DNA from: Flaccisagitta enflata
Taxonomy: Eukaryota; Chaetognatha; Sagittoidea; Aphragmophora
Assembly: GCA_965153355.1 (NCBI GenBank)
Contig: OZ231127.1
Span: forward strand, 26,040,001 to 26,104,000
Direction of reading: 5' to 3'
Length of the DNA: 64,000 nt
Positions 24,061-36,943 of the stretch are shown one piece after another (the first letter of the stretch is position 1; every line of letters begins with the position of its first letter). Position numbers and translations under genes: made by a program. The notes below the pieces were generated by a model, which ran no database searches, was not told the origin of the DNA, and was given only the letters and a program-made list of their open reading frames with translations.

Positions 24061-24797
24061 TTTTGATGCAGCCTTCAGTGGTTACATGAGGGTGTATCCG
24101 TAGGTTGGTCAATGGGAAGGACTTTCCGCGGTTGCTCATCTCTTTATATATATCTTGAAATGAAATGTGCAACAAAAAGTATCTCGGTTGCGTGCTTTAC
24201 ACAGCAAAAGTTTGGAGTGTCTTTTAATCACATTTACCCACTATAGAACAATTAATTTTATGATTAAATATTTTTTTTTCAAAGTTATTGATCTTTTATT
24301 TTTTAGAAAGTTTTTTTTGTAAGAGTTAATCGATACGAGTTTATATGAGTTAATTCATATAAGTTTGATTTGGTAATAATATTGTCTATTCTATATATAA
24401 AATAATAAGATATATTAATATGCTTAGATAGTTGATTTTAATTCTTCCTGTTAATACAATCTGCTTTTGAAGTAAGCTCTTCTATACACTTTTTTTTTTT
24501 ATAGGAGACCAGTTTATAAGAGACATGAGCCTGATATTTGCCGAAATTTTAAAAACAAAATAAGAGAATGCCCAGACTGAGATTCAGCTTTGGACATTTT
24601 CGAAAACAATTTTATTCAAGTTTCTTATTTAAAAATGAATTTAATTCAAATTTTTCAGAAATATAGGTTATCTTTAACAGACCTCTTGATTATGATTTTC
24701 TTCCAGGCAGCAGGATTTGTACACTAAGATCTTCCGACAGACCATCTTGACTAACACCAAACAGAAAGTTACCATAAAATGGGGTTTCAGCTATCAA

Positions 24798-24999
24798 CAA
24801 GGCAGTATACACGGCTACTGAAGTCGCTTGTGGGTGGGCAGGGGCAGTGAGGAAACATGCTAACTAGACCATTTTGGCAGGAGCTGTAATGCAAAAGACA
24901 CTCGTAAACGCCAAAAACGCAAAAAAAATTAACGTCGACCGACCGACCGACAGACTGACCGACATGGCAGGTCGTAGAGTCGCGAGCACGCGACTAAAA
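24798..24999 (+). mobile_element. GACC-hairpin element, full length
   Basis: CAAGGCAGTATACACGGCTA start, GGGTGGGCAGGGGC, a GACC core, and GGTCGTAGAGTCGCGAGCACGCG with ACTAAAAA. Confidence 0.75.
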
Positions 25000-25157
25000 A
25001 CACATTCAAATTCATCCTTGATTCTCCTCAAATGGTTTTGATGGTACTTGGATTATTGATAAATTTCTAGTTGCATGCACGCAGCTACATATTCCTCTGT
25101 CAGTCCATCTGTTCTTGCATCCACATTAAATTTTTGTCTTTGAAAAATGCCCTCTTT

Positions 25158-25363
25158 TTAGTTGCAGACACGCAACTCTATAAGAGGCTTTGTCCGTCCG
25201 TCGGTTGGTCCATCGGTCGGTCGGTCGGTCGGTCGGTCGGTCCGTGGACACGAGTCGAAAAGTGAGGAAATGAGCGTTTTAGAACATTTTTAATTGCGGA
25301 CAGTTGCATTTCCGCCCCTGCCCACCTGTCCGCAACTGATGGCCGTGTATCCGGCCTTGTTTC
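25158..25363 (-). mobile_element. GACC-hairpin element, full length
   Basis: TTTTTAGTTGCAGACACGCAAC hairpin end at 25156, a (GGTC)n core near 25200-25245, and GGCCGTGTATCCGGCCTTGT end at about 25361. Confidence 0.8.
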
Positions 25364-25464
25364 TTTTCTTTTTTTGTAATCTTTTTCATACTCTTCTTTT
25401 TCTGGTACTGTTTTCGAATTCGGTGATGTCTTTTGTTTTACTGACTTTCTAAGCGGTTTTTTTT

Positions 25465-25560
25465 ATTTAGGGTTAGGGGTAGGGTTAGGGTTAAGGTTGG
25501 GGTCGGGGGTGGTTTTAGGGTTAGGGTTAGGGTTAGGGCTAGCGTTAGGGCTAGGTGAGG
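25465..25560 (+). repeat. Interstitial telomere-like repeat
   Basis: Several consecutive TTAGGG units within degenerate GGGGTTAGGG/GCTAGCG variants, like the tract at 12900. Confidence 0.75.
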
Positions 25561-25659
25561 GCTGGGTCTTAAACATTTCAACCCGAATCTACTTGAATTA
25601 AAGCTTCGCCCAAGCGGGGAAACCCGAAAGAAACAAAAGATCTGTATCGTCTTAGAAAT

Positions 25660-25870
25660 TTTTTCCCTTTTTCTCTCAATTTGATTTTTCTTGCATTTCC
25701 TTTTTTTTTGCTCTTTTTCTTTTTCTTTTTCTTTTTCTTTTCCTTTTTCCTTTTCCTTTCCTTTTCTTTTGTTTTCCCTTTCTCTTCTTCTTTTTTTTCT
25801 TTCTTCTTTTTTTTCTTCCTTCTTTTCCTTTTCTCCTTTTCCATTTTCTTTTTTTTCCTTTTCCTTCCAA
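25660..25870. repeat. Pyrimidine-rich (CTTTT)n tract
   Basis: Almost pure C/T on the plus strand. The Lys/Glu-rich minus-strand frames through it are artefacts. Confidence 0.9.
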
Positions 25871-26126
25871 AACCTTCCGACATGCCCCCTTCCCTTCCGA
25901 GCAGCGGCGCTGCACGCTGCAACATATTTCAAGAGGTCTGATCTTTAAAAACAACTTCTTTTCTTAGTTTGCCTATGAAATCAGGCATTACATTAACAAT
26001 TATCAATTTTAAGATAGAACTGCTCTAGATAAGGCATTTTTATACAATCTAGACATTTATGAACATCAAATAAATTGAGAACACTTTAAGAGAATTTCAG
26101 GCTTATATAAAAAAAAAAATGTAGTA

Positions 26127-26469
26127 CCGTATTTCTTGCATTTATCGCCCCCCCTCTAATTAACGCCCCCCCTTTTTTTTATGAAAGGATAAGCTAATGA
26201 TATGAGTGATTTTTGTGAAAATATCATAAAGAATTCATTGGATATTAATTTTTTTGGCAAAAACCATATGAGAATAAGATGCATTACAACAAAATATTCT
26301 CTTTTTAGTCATTTACTGATTTGAATTCAAAGAAAATTGTCAAAAAATGTAAATTTTATATTATATTATTTAGACATTAATGAATTGGGGGCGCTAATTG
26401 CAGGTTTAAAGCAACAATGTTTCATTTCAATTTCAAAAGCGCCCGGGGCGCTAATTACAAGAAATACGG
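26127..26469. mobile_element. MITE with CCGTATTTCTTG ends and TA duplication
   Basis: Inverted termini CCGTATTTCTTG...CGCCCC and GGGGCGCTAATTACAAGAAATACGG are bounded by TA at 26125-26126 and 26470-26471. The 343-bp element has no coding content. The TA duplication suggests a mariner-type relative (inference). Confidence 0.75.
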
Positions 26470-26632
26470 TACACATTTTGACATAAAAATCTAATCTTAT
26501 AAAAATTAGTTTTTTAAACAAAAAATTTTAGTAATAAAATTGTTTGTTTTTAAGTTCATTGATTTTCAAAATATGATTTCTACATATTCATATTATGCAA
26601 GTAGAATGCTGGAATTCTCCCAACTTTTGGTA

Positions 26633-27220
26633 CAGGGTGATCAATCTCAAAGTGGGAAAAGTATTAAGCTTACATTCCTATATGCATCAAGTCTGTGGTC
26701 TGAGATCAATTTTCTTTCATAGTACTATGTTTGACGTTTTTTGTGTTAAAATTTCATTGGTTTAGCTTGAATAGTTTGACCACAACATCAATTTGAAGTA
26801 AAACAATGATTTACAGTTTTAGCTGAAAATCTAGTGAAAATTTCAAAGCAGATTTTCTTGAAATTCCTCGTATCTCTCAATGACTTGAGCTACAGTTGCC
26901 TGATTGGTCTCAAATCAAAAATATTTGCATAGTCTTTTATTTGAAACCAATTTGAAGTCTATAGCTCAATTTAATTGGAGATGAAAGCAATTAAAAAAAA
27001 TCTGTTTTGAAAATCAAACAAGATTTTAAGCTAAAACTGTAAATGATTGTTTTACTTCAAATTGATGTTGTGGTCAAACTATTTAAGCTAAACCAATGAA
27101 ATTTTAACATAAAAAACGTCAAACATAGTACTATAAAAGATAATTGATCTCAGACCATAGACATGATGCATACAGGAATGTAAGCTTAATACTTTTCCCA
27201 CTTTGAGATTGATCAGCCGG
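26633..27220. mobile_element. 588-bp palindromic element with TA duplication
   Basis: Ends containing TGATCAATCTCAAAGTGGG in inverse orientation, with arms matching almost to the centre near 26925. TA lies at both flanks (26631-26632, 27221-27222). An open frame of 60 codons inside it is not a gene. Confidence 0.75.
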
Positions 27221-27393
27221 TATATGAAGCAACCAAAACATGTCAGATCTTAAGAGGGCGCAGCAGTTAGACATCTCTTGGCCTTGTTGCTCTGATATGA
27301 TAACTTAAGTCATCCGAGACGAATCTAGACTGACAAACTGACACTTCCTCTGACACGGTGATTGGAAGTCGCATCGTTTCATGGAGTGAGAAT

Positions 27394-27395
<2 letters not shown>

Positions 27396-27448
<53 letters not shown>
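27396..27448. repeat. (GA)n microsatellite
   Basis: About 26 GA units. Confidence 0.97.
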
Positions 27449-27450
<2 letters not shown>

Positions 27451-27654
27451 AAGAAGATGACGTTTAGGGAAAAAGTGGTAATTTCCTACACGGCGTTTTA
27501 CTTTTACCCACTAGAGCTGCCAGCCCCCAAACGTGGAAATCACCTCATTTTTGGAAGACACAAACCTTTCTCGGCCAATTCCTTCTACGCGGTCTCGTCT
27601 ATTTTGGGATTTAGTGGATAATGATTCGGGTAAACGACGACATTCGCTTACAAA

Positions 27655-27746
27655 ATGGCTCCACGAGTCATGAAACCAGTCCAACGATGGAAGACTGACG
27701 CGTCCAAAGGCCGTCCCGGTGTTTATCTATCGGCGTTGACGATGTG
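27655..27746 (+). CDS. Candidate first coding exon
   Basis: ATG in the context ACAAAATGG is followed by 30 basic, gene-like codons (begins MAPRVMKPVQRWKTDASKGR) and a consensus donor GTGGTAAGT at 27747. The exon would end in phase 2. The Lys/Arg-rich N-terminus could suit a mitochondrial or nuclear protein. No next exon was found; the ORF-free sequence to 28090 did not supply one. Confidence 0.35.
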
Positions 27747-28094
27747 GTAAGTCGTGTGACAAGTGTAACGTGTTTTGTAGTATAGAATTTTTCCAGACAT
27801 TCTGTCTTTAACAAAGACTTTGTATTTTACTTAGTAACTTACATTTCGCCAAATCAAAGAAAAGTGTACCTCATAGGCTATGAGTCATAGCGGAGGAGGG
27901 AGGAGGAGAGGAGAGGGGGATGGTGGAACGCCCCTGCTCATCCATCCGCAACGATATTGCAATCCCGGAATATTTGTCTTAAACATGAACAGCATATTTT
28001 TGTTTGAACCCAATTTAAATTCAACGGATTTTTTCGCAGCATTTCCGTCCCATTCGATTCTCGCCAACAAAGTGAAGAAGAAATGAAACGCAAA

Positions 28095-28098
<4 letters not shown>

Positions 28099-28153
<55 letters not shown>
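28099..28153. repeat. (GA)n microsatellite
   Basis: About 27 GA units. From 28260 to 30000 the DNA is AT-rich with repeated TTTTGG/CCAAAATTTT motifs and no gene that I can support. Confidence 0.95.
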
Positions 28154-28154
<1 letters not shown>

Positions 28155-30029
28155 TAGAAGAGAGTGTAGAAACTAGAAAGCTAACCAGAAAGCAAACAAG
28201 ATCATGTCCCATGGTCATGAAACTCGACGGTTGATTTTAGTGCAGTCCTACCCTCTTGTAAACTATCTGAAAAAAAAACATCTTTCGTTTTCATTTAGCC
28301 TCTTACTTGAGAGATAAATGAAGCCCTATTTGCAAGCCATCTACGCAAACCACGTCCTTCTAGCGTAAGGCCAATGGGTTTAGAAGTTATCTCACTTTAA
28401 ATGAAATCCTTCCGTTTTAAGGTTTCTTATTAGTCCAGTTCCTTACGGGAGGAATCAAAAGCATATCGGCGTTTTTGGAGGAAGTTACCAAAATTTGCAT
28501 ACAGGTACAGTTTTTGATGCTGAACAACATGGAAAGAGCCACTTGGCAAAAAAATGGCATGGCCTTTCAAAAAAATGCGTTTTTCTGAAAAAATTTTGGG
28601 AAAAATGGCGCTGACGCCACACGGTTTGAGCCAATGCCATTAAAATTTCAGGGAAGGAAACTACATGTTTTGTTTACTTGCATACCAAATTTCAGCAAAA
28701 TCCGTCAAGTTGAAGCAGAGATATGGTGTTTCAAAGTCTAGGCCTGTTTTTCAAAATAGGGCTATGTTTCATTTTTTGGGCAAAAAATAGAATTTTTTGA
28801 GCAAGATACTCAAAATCTTCCATATTGATGCCAAATGTCCATATGCACTTGGAAAAAAAAACGGCATTAAAGTTTGTGCCCTATTTTGGCCTAAACGGCT
28901 AAAAAACCCAAAAAAAATGTTGCAAATTTTATTTCTTTTCTGAAATCTTTGGTATTTTTCAAAAAATACCAAAAATGCTGATGCCAATGGTGGGAATCAT
29001 ACGTCTGTATGAATATAAACATAACCCCAAGGTTTCAGGACACTGGCAAGTCTGAAAGAACAGAAAAATATTTTCAAATATTTAAAAAATGCCAAAATTT
29101 TTTTGAACTCTTGGATACCCATGGCTTTTTGGCACCGCTGAGCCCAAACGACTTGAGCTAATAAAACCAAATTTGGCATGTAAGTTCTAGACATCCATGC
29201 GCAACTTCATGCCAAATTTTAGCACTCTAGGTCAATTTTTAGTCTGGTTTTTAGAAAAAATATTTGAAAAAATGGGCTAAAAAACTCAAAAAACTGGTTT
29301 TTTGGCCATATTTGCGTGCTAAGTGATAAAACCATCAATTTTTTTTTGCATAGGTGATCAATGAGTTTAGGATGCACCATCATGCAAAAATAGAAGTGCC
29401 TGTGATTGCAGGTTTTTAAAAAAATCACTTTTGAATTTTTCCAAAATTTTGAATTTTTGTGATTTTGGTACCTAGCCTCATTTTTTGGTCAAGATTTTGA
29501 TGGAAAAATACCAATTTTGGTACACATGATCCAGGACACCTACACTTGCTTCAACTAAAATTTCATACACATGGTCGAAGTATAAGATTGGAAAAATTAA
29601 CCTCAAGACCTAAAAAATTCAATTTTTTTTTTTGAATTTTTAGTGCTGTTATAACTTGACAATATGATACTATTCTCACCAAATTTGGTCAGTGGAAATT
29701 AATTCCAGCATATGACGAGTAAAAAAAATTGGCAGATTTTCCAAAATTTTGAAAAATTTGGTCCAAAATAGCCTTTTTGGCCATTGCATTAAAAATGGGA
29801 TTTTTCACCAGTGCAAAGCCCTCTCTATCACCTCATTTTTCTCACTCAGGCTCTACACACACATAAACTAGCATAAAAAATTTTTTGGGTTCCTATCATA
29901 TGAAAAACTGACTTAGAACACCATTTTTCAAGGAAAAATCACTAAAAAATAACATTTTTAGGGTTTTTTCTTCAAAATTGTCAAAAATTCCTGCCTGTAA
30001 AAGAGTATGGGTCCGCGACTGAGGTCAAG

Positions 30030-30705
30030 CAGAGGCATACGGCGTTGTCATACTTCATTGTCATCTGCGTTGTCATACGGCGTTGTCATACGGCGTTATC
30101 ATCTGGCGTTGTCCATCCAGCGTTGTCATCGGCTTTATTCTGGCGTTGTCAAGCAGCGTTATCAACTGGCGTTGTCATGGGCGTTGTCATCAGCGTTATT
30201 ATCACGGCGTTATCCGCTGGCGTTGTCGCAGCGTTATCTCGGCGTTGTCATACGGCGTTATCGCTGGCGTTATCCATCGGCTACTGTCATCTGGCGTTAT
30301 CATCAGCGTTATCTCGGCGTTGTCATCGGCGTTGTCACTCGCATTGTCATACGGCGTTGTCATGGCGTTATCAAGCGGCGTTGTCAAGCAGCGTTATTCG
30401 GCGGCGTTATCATGGCGTTGTCATCAGCGTTGTCAAGCAGCGTTGTCATGCGGCATTGTCATGCAGCGTTGTCATCTGGCGTTGTCAAGCGGCGTTGTCG
30501 CGGCGTTATGCGGCGTTAAAACAGCGTTGCAGCGGTGTCAAGCGGCGTTGTCATCAGGCGTTGTCAGCGGCGTTGTCAAGCAGCGTTATCAAGCGGCGTT
30601 GTCAAACAGCGTTATCAAGGCGTTTCAAGCAGCAATATCAGCGGCGTTGTCAAAAGGCGTTGTCAAGCGGCGTTGTCAACGGCGTTGTCAAATGGCGTTG
30701 TCCCA
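30030..30705 (+). repeat. 12-15 bp minisatellite (GGCGTTGTCA type)
   Basis: About 50 degenerate units of GGCGTTGTCAAGC, GGCGTTATCATCT and similar. The unit contains no stop codon in any plus frame, so all three plus frames stay open for up to about 220 codons. These frames have no other coding sign and I treat them as artefacts of the repeat. Confidence 0.9.
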
Positions 30706-31500
30706 GTTAGGCCAGTTAGCATGCTATAATCTTTACAAATCAAATACCATATATTAGGTCCTTCCATTTTGAGACACATACCAAGTTTTAACCAAATTGG
30801 TTGAAAAATGCCAAAGGTGTGCACGTTTTTCATTTTTAGGCTGGTGGGCGGGTTGGGTGGTAGGCCAGTTTAGCTGGTTAACATTTTAAAATCTTTACAA
30901 TTCAAATACATATATTGAGTTCTTCCCCGTTTAGGGACTACATACTGGTACAGCAAATTGGTAGAAAAATGCCGAAATTATACAATTTTCACTTTAGGCT
31001 GGTAGGCTGGTAGGCTGGTTGGCCGGTTTGGCCGATTAGCATGCTAAAATCTTTACAAATCAAACACCTATGTTGAGTCTTCATTCCAGACTCTACACCT
31101 GGGAACAACAAATTGATTGAAAGAATGCCAAAGTTATACGTTTTTCACTTTTAGGCTGGTTGGGTGGTAAACCAGTTTGGCCAGTTAGCATGCTAAAATG
31201 TTTACGAATAGAATACATATGTTGAGTCCTTCATTTTGAGGACTACATACCAAGTTTAAAATCAAATTAGTTGAAAATCTCCCAGAGATTATGTTTTCAC
31301 TTTTAGGCTAGTAGGCTGGTTTGGGGTGGTAGGCTAGTTTGGCAGTTAACACACTAAATCTGTACAAATCAAATACATATGTTGAGTCCTTCCATTTAGA
31401 GACTACATACCAAGTTTCAATAAATCGGTTGAAAAATGCCAAAGTTATGCACGTTTTTCTTTTTAGGCTGGTAGGCTGGTTGGGCCAGTTGGGTGGGTTG
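30706..31500. repeat. ~155-bp satellite, about five units
   Basis: Units begin near 30710, 30878, 31033, 31186 and 31337. Each carries TTAGCATGCTAAAATCTTTA, a CATACCAAGTTT region and TTTTTCACTTTTAGGCTGG. Divergence between units is moderate. It lies directly before the assembly gap. Confidence 0.85.
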
Positions 31501-31691
31501 GATCATAACATACATAGGATGTCAAGCGAAACTTAACCTAGTACAACTTCCCTCCAAATATGAAGCAAATTGGTCAAGGCGTTCAAAAGTTAGCCCATTT
31601 TAAAGTGTGGACAAAGACGATGCCCGCGGCGACAACGGCGACACCCACCCGCCTCGAATTATAGTCCGCGTCGGAATGGTATTCCGTCGCG

Positions 31692-31701
31692 NNNNNNNNN
31701 N
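31692..31701. other. Assembly gap (10 N)
   Basis: Ten undetermined bases between satellite sequence and the virus-like block. True length is unknown; the missing 5' part of the capsid gene may lie in it. Confidence 0.99.
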
Positions 31702-31796
31702 CCGCAGGAAAAGGAAACAAAGTGTTTTGAAACAAAGTGTTTTCAGTTTGGGTGAGTGATGTTTACAACTTATTTGATCGCAAAAATGGATTTACA

Positions 31797-32190
31797 ATGC
31801 AGTTTGCGGTTAATTTGATATGTCACACTATATATGTTGGATGAAAATGTTATATTACTAATATTTTAATAATATATTTATTATTTAGTAATATAATTGT
31901 TTATAGAGATGAATTACAACATTTCTGATGGCAGAAATGGACGTATAATGCAGGTTGCGGTTAATTTGATATGTCACACTATATATGTATGAAAAAATTT
32001 ACATATTACTAATATGTTACTAATATATTTATTATTTAGTAATGTAATTGTTTATAGCGATGAATTACAACATTTCTGATGGCAGAAATGGAATTATAAT
32101 GCAGGTTGCGGTTAAGTTGATATGTCACACTATATATGTATGAAAAAATTTACATATTACTAATATGTTACTAATATATTACTACTTTAG
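31797..32190. repeat. ~151-bp tandem repeat abutting a capsid-gene exon
   Basis: TGCGGTTAATTTGATATGTCACAC recurs at about 31805, 31956 and 32107. The third copy ends TACTACTTTAG at 32190, which is also the likely splice acceptor of the capsid exon at 32191. The equivalent position in copy two reads TTATTATTTAG. The array is therefore intronic or upstream sequence of the capsid gene. Confidence 0.8.
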
Positions 32191-34243
<2,053 letters not shown>

Positions 34244-34578
34244 AGAAGATGAAGACATCCACATTAACACATATGACTCTGCCTTTTTGTTACGCCATTT
34301 CATGCCCTTTTCTATCGTCACCATGAATTTGCTGAACATGGTGAAAAAAGAAAAATGCAAACAATGGTTTTTTAGCAGTTCAAAATCGAATAAGGAGTAA
34401 TGAATAATCGCAGGGTGAAATCCATATAGGGTAGGGTGTGGTGGGGTGGGTTGGGTTGTGGTCTCATTTGGGCATTTCGCATGATTTACTGTTGATATAT
34501 GTAAAAGATACTTGGCTACAAGTTTTTGCACGCAATTTTTTTTTTAGAAACCAGATATAACAAGCTTTAAAAAGAAAC

Positions 34579-34782
34579 ATGGCAAAACGGAGAAAAACAC
34601 GTAGAAAGAGGTTATCACGAGACTCTATGGGGCGATTTAGGGCCGGATCATCGCATTTTACTCGTTTGAGGCGTGTTAAAAGGAAAATTGGTCGCAAAAG
34701 AAGGAAAAGACGAGGGCGAAGAAGAAGGAAGACGAGGTCTGGAAAAAATAGAGTGCTTGAGTTTTATGGGTGCCACTGACAA
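34579..34782 (+). CDS. Small, highly basic core-like protein
   Basis: ATG at 34579 begins a 67-codon frame ending TGA at 34780-34782. Roughly half the residues are Arg/Lys, in runs such as RKRRKRRGRRRRK, with one central GRFRAG segment. Size, composition and position 340 bp after the capsid gene on the same strand fit a DNA-condensing virion core peptide like adenovirus pX/mu or its adintovirus counterpart; that is inference. An arginine-rich peptide can also arise from purine-rich DNA, but this one has a mixed sequence and a normal start. Confidence 0.5.
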
Positions 34783-34851
34783 TGGGAAAAAAAACTATGA
34801 TTACGTATTGATGAATATTGCAGGCGAATCTTCGGTGACACCAATTACTTA
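34765..34851 (+). CDS. Overlapping 28-codon frame
   Basis: ATG 34765 to TAA 34849-34851 overlaps the end of the basic-protein gene in another frame and stops 9 bp before the polymerase end. It encodes a balanced peptide starting MGATDNGKKNYDYVLMN. It fills the gap between two convergent genes, but is short enough to be chance. Confidence 0.2.
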
Positions 34852-34859
34852 ACAGTGGT

Positions 34860-35680
34860 TTAATGAGTGGATGACTGCCTACACTCCTTTGACAAGCGGT
34901 TTATGTGATGGCAGACGGACTTTTCCTCTTCAGTGACACATTTTGAAAGAAAATCCAAGTATGTGCAATGCTTTATGCCACTGGCCTTCGTTTTTATTGT
35001 GTTTGTCGTCTGATTGAAAACAAAGGCCTGATTCCGTTTGAAAAAGATGCCAAACTCGCCACATGATTCGAGACGAAGATAATGGCTTTTTGTGGGCAAT
35101 TTTATGCAGCAGACAAACTGACCATTCCAGGCAGATTTGGGAGAATATCTCAAATGATGCATATATTCATTAACGTGTAGTGCACAAATTTTGAGGCCAA
35201 CATTATCAATGAGAAATTGAAGATATCGCTGCAATTTTGCCATGGGCAAGTTTTCTCGTAAAAATTGATTGAATAAATCTGGAAGACTGGTAATTTGTAG
35301 TTCTGTAGGTGGTGATGGGAATTTTAGGCTAAAACCATCCGTATTGCCAAATATGTGTGAGCAATAGAGTGTATCAGTTAGTAAACAAATACTCTGTAGG
35401 TATTGTAGTCTACCCATCATAATTATGTTTAGGTTTATATGAGACAAATTGACATTGAGGCCTTTATTTGAAAACTTTCCAATACAGTAATCTTCTGTCA
35501 CATGCTCAGAACCTTGAAAACGATTTAGCTTTAAGGTAGGTATATCATCTCTGTGTAAGAGAACTGAGCTACAAAACTTTTTTTGCTCAGTTGCGAAACT
35601 TCCCACAAGAAAATTTGTAAGATTTTTGAGTAAGAATGAAGCTTGCTTGTTTTCCTTGTGTATTTCTATCAATTCCATAA
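34860..35680 (-). CDS. Protein-primed DNA polymerase B, C-terminal part
   Basis: Frame open from the A7 run at 35681-35687 to the stop at 34860, about 272 codons from its first ATG. It carries the palm motifs expected after motif A. Motif B-like KNLTNFLVG is at about residues 18-26, where the family has Lys...Asn..Tyr-Gly and here Val replaces Tyr. Motif C-like FGNTDG is at about 110-115, where the family has Tyr-x-Asp-Thr-Asp-Ser; the second Asp is kept. It continues the piece at 35669-36379, one frame apart. The degenerate motifs suggest a divergent or decaying enzyme. Confidence 0.65.
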
Positions 35681-36379
35681 TTTTTTTGCTGGTGCTGAGA
35701 AAATATTTTCATCCCCATGATTAGGAAAGATGAATAAATTATTTATGGATGTAAGTTTGAAATTCATTCTTTTTTCCTTTAAAAGGAAGCTGAGAAAACT
35801 AGATGGGAGAAGTCCATGGATATCATCACTGTTTACAGTTTCTTTTCCCTCTTTTCGGGAAAATATCTTAAAAGTGCCCAACTCATGACCTTGACATGTG
35901 CCAGTAACATGTATGAGAGCTGTGATGTTATCGTTGAGGATATGATTCAAAAGTGTAGGGTGAGATACAGACGATCTGTGTTTGAACAAAGGGTAGAACT
36001 TTTGGGCCGTGATATCAATGAAATGTGCCAGTGAGAGTTTTGGGTCAATTGATGGTTTGAGAGTTAGGCCAAATTTTTGAGTGATTTTTGAAATATCTTG
36101 AAACCAATCTAGAATCAAATCACACTCTGTATACACGAAAACTTGATGTATGTGTCTTGATGCTTTGATCTTTTGAATAATTTCCATGGAATTTTTCCAT
36201 TTTCTATCATGTTTTTCTCTCAAGGACTGGTAATTTGCTTTGTTATCACAACGGAATTTGTAAAGTTTTGGTCTTAATCCGATTGGACACATTTTAGCTT
36301 TTTCAATGCAAAATTGGCATTTGCACTGATAATTGCAGTCTCGATAATGAGATTCCAATATGCATCCGTGGTGCCAGCA
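35669..36379 (-). CDS. DNA polymerase B, middle part (exon 2)
   Basis: Begins directly after an acceptor (AAAAATAG, ending at 36380) with the Cys-Trp-His-His-Gly-Cys cluster that corresponds to the YWHGC hallmark of Polinton/adintovirus/bidnavirus polymerases. Then comes a VFVYTECD segment where the family has Trp-Glu-Cys-Glu. A motif A-like region, FIDITAQKFYP...VSHP, keeps the catalytic Asp and the spacing to His-Pro but not the usual Ser-Leu-Tyr-Pro. The frame ends TGA seven codons after the start of a GCA AAA AAA stretch, and the −1 frame there leads into the C-terminal part. TTG, not ATG, is the first start-like codon, as expected for an internal exon. Confidence 0.7.
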   Translation of the reverse strand, partial: CWHHGCILESHYRDCNYQCKCQFCIEKAKMCPIGLRPKLYKFRCDNKANYQSLREKHDRKWKNSMEIIQKIKASRHIHQVFVYTECDLILDWFQDISKITQKFGLTLKPSIDPKLSLAHFIDITAQKFYPLFKHRSSVSHPTLLNHILNDNITALIHVTGTCQGHELGTFKIFSRKEGKETVNSDDIHGLLPSSFLSFLLKEKRMNFKLTSINNLFIFPNHGDENIFSAPAKKLWN

Positions 36380-36534
36380 CTATTTTTGTGTAAATTTTTA
36401 TGTCAATTCACTCTGTTTTTATGTTAAATGATTTTCTAATATCTCATGGAAGAGAGGGTAGGCCTTGATGGTGGGCAGGAGTTATGATGTAAGCAAAATG
36501 AGAGAGAAAGAAAGAAACAGACAGATAGATAGAC

Positions 36535-36630
<96 letters not shown>

Positions 36631-36703
36631 CAGACAGACAGACAGACAGAGAGACAGACAGACAGACAGAAAGATAGATAAATAGATAGATAGACAGACA
36701 GTA

Positions 36704-36762
<59 letters not shown>

Positions 36763-36813
36763 TGACAGATCTTCCCGTGGACTGTTTTAAAAAACAGATA
36801 TTGCTACAGTGAG

Positions 36814-36887
<74 letters not shown>

Positions 36888-36943
36888 TAAATTGATAGAT
36901 AGATAGTAAATTTGGGAAATAAAGAATTGACATAAAGATATAC
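36380..36943 (-). other. Polymerase intron filled with (GA)n/(GACA)n arrays
   Basis: Donor GGGGTATAT (GT at 36943-36942) and acceptor ATAG (36381-36380) bound 564 bp and keep the frame. Most of it is GA, GACA and GATA repeats (36540-36895), so the Leu-Ser-rich extension of the upstream frame is intron read-through. Phase and the conserved residues on both sides support splicing. Confidence 0.7.

Noticed and set aside
30007-30757. 220-codon frames in three plus frames
   Set aside because: The minisatellite unit lacks stops in every frame; identical repeat explains all of them.
36482-36943. Leu-Ser-rich C-terminal extension of the polymerase frame
   Set aside because: It is intron read-through into (CT)n on the minus strand; donor and acceptor with matching phase bound it.
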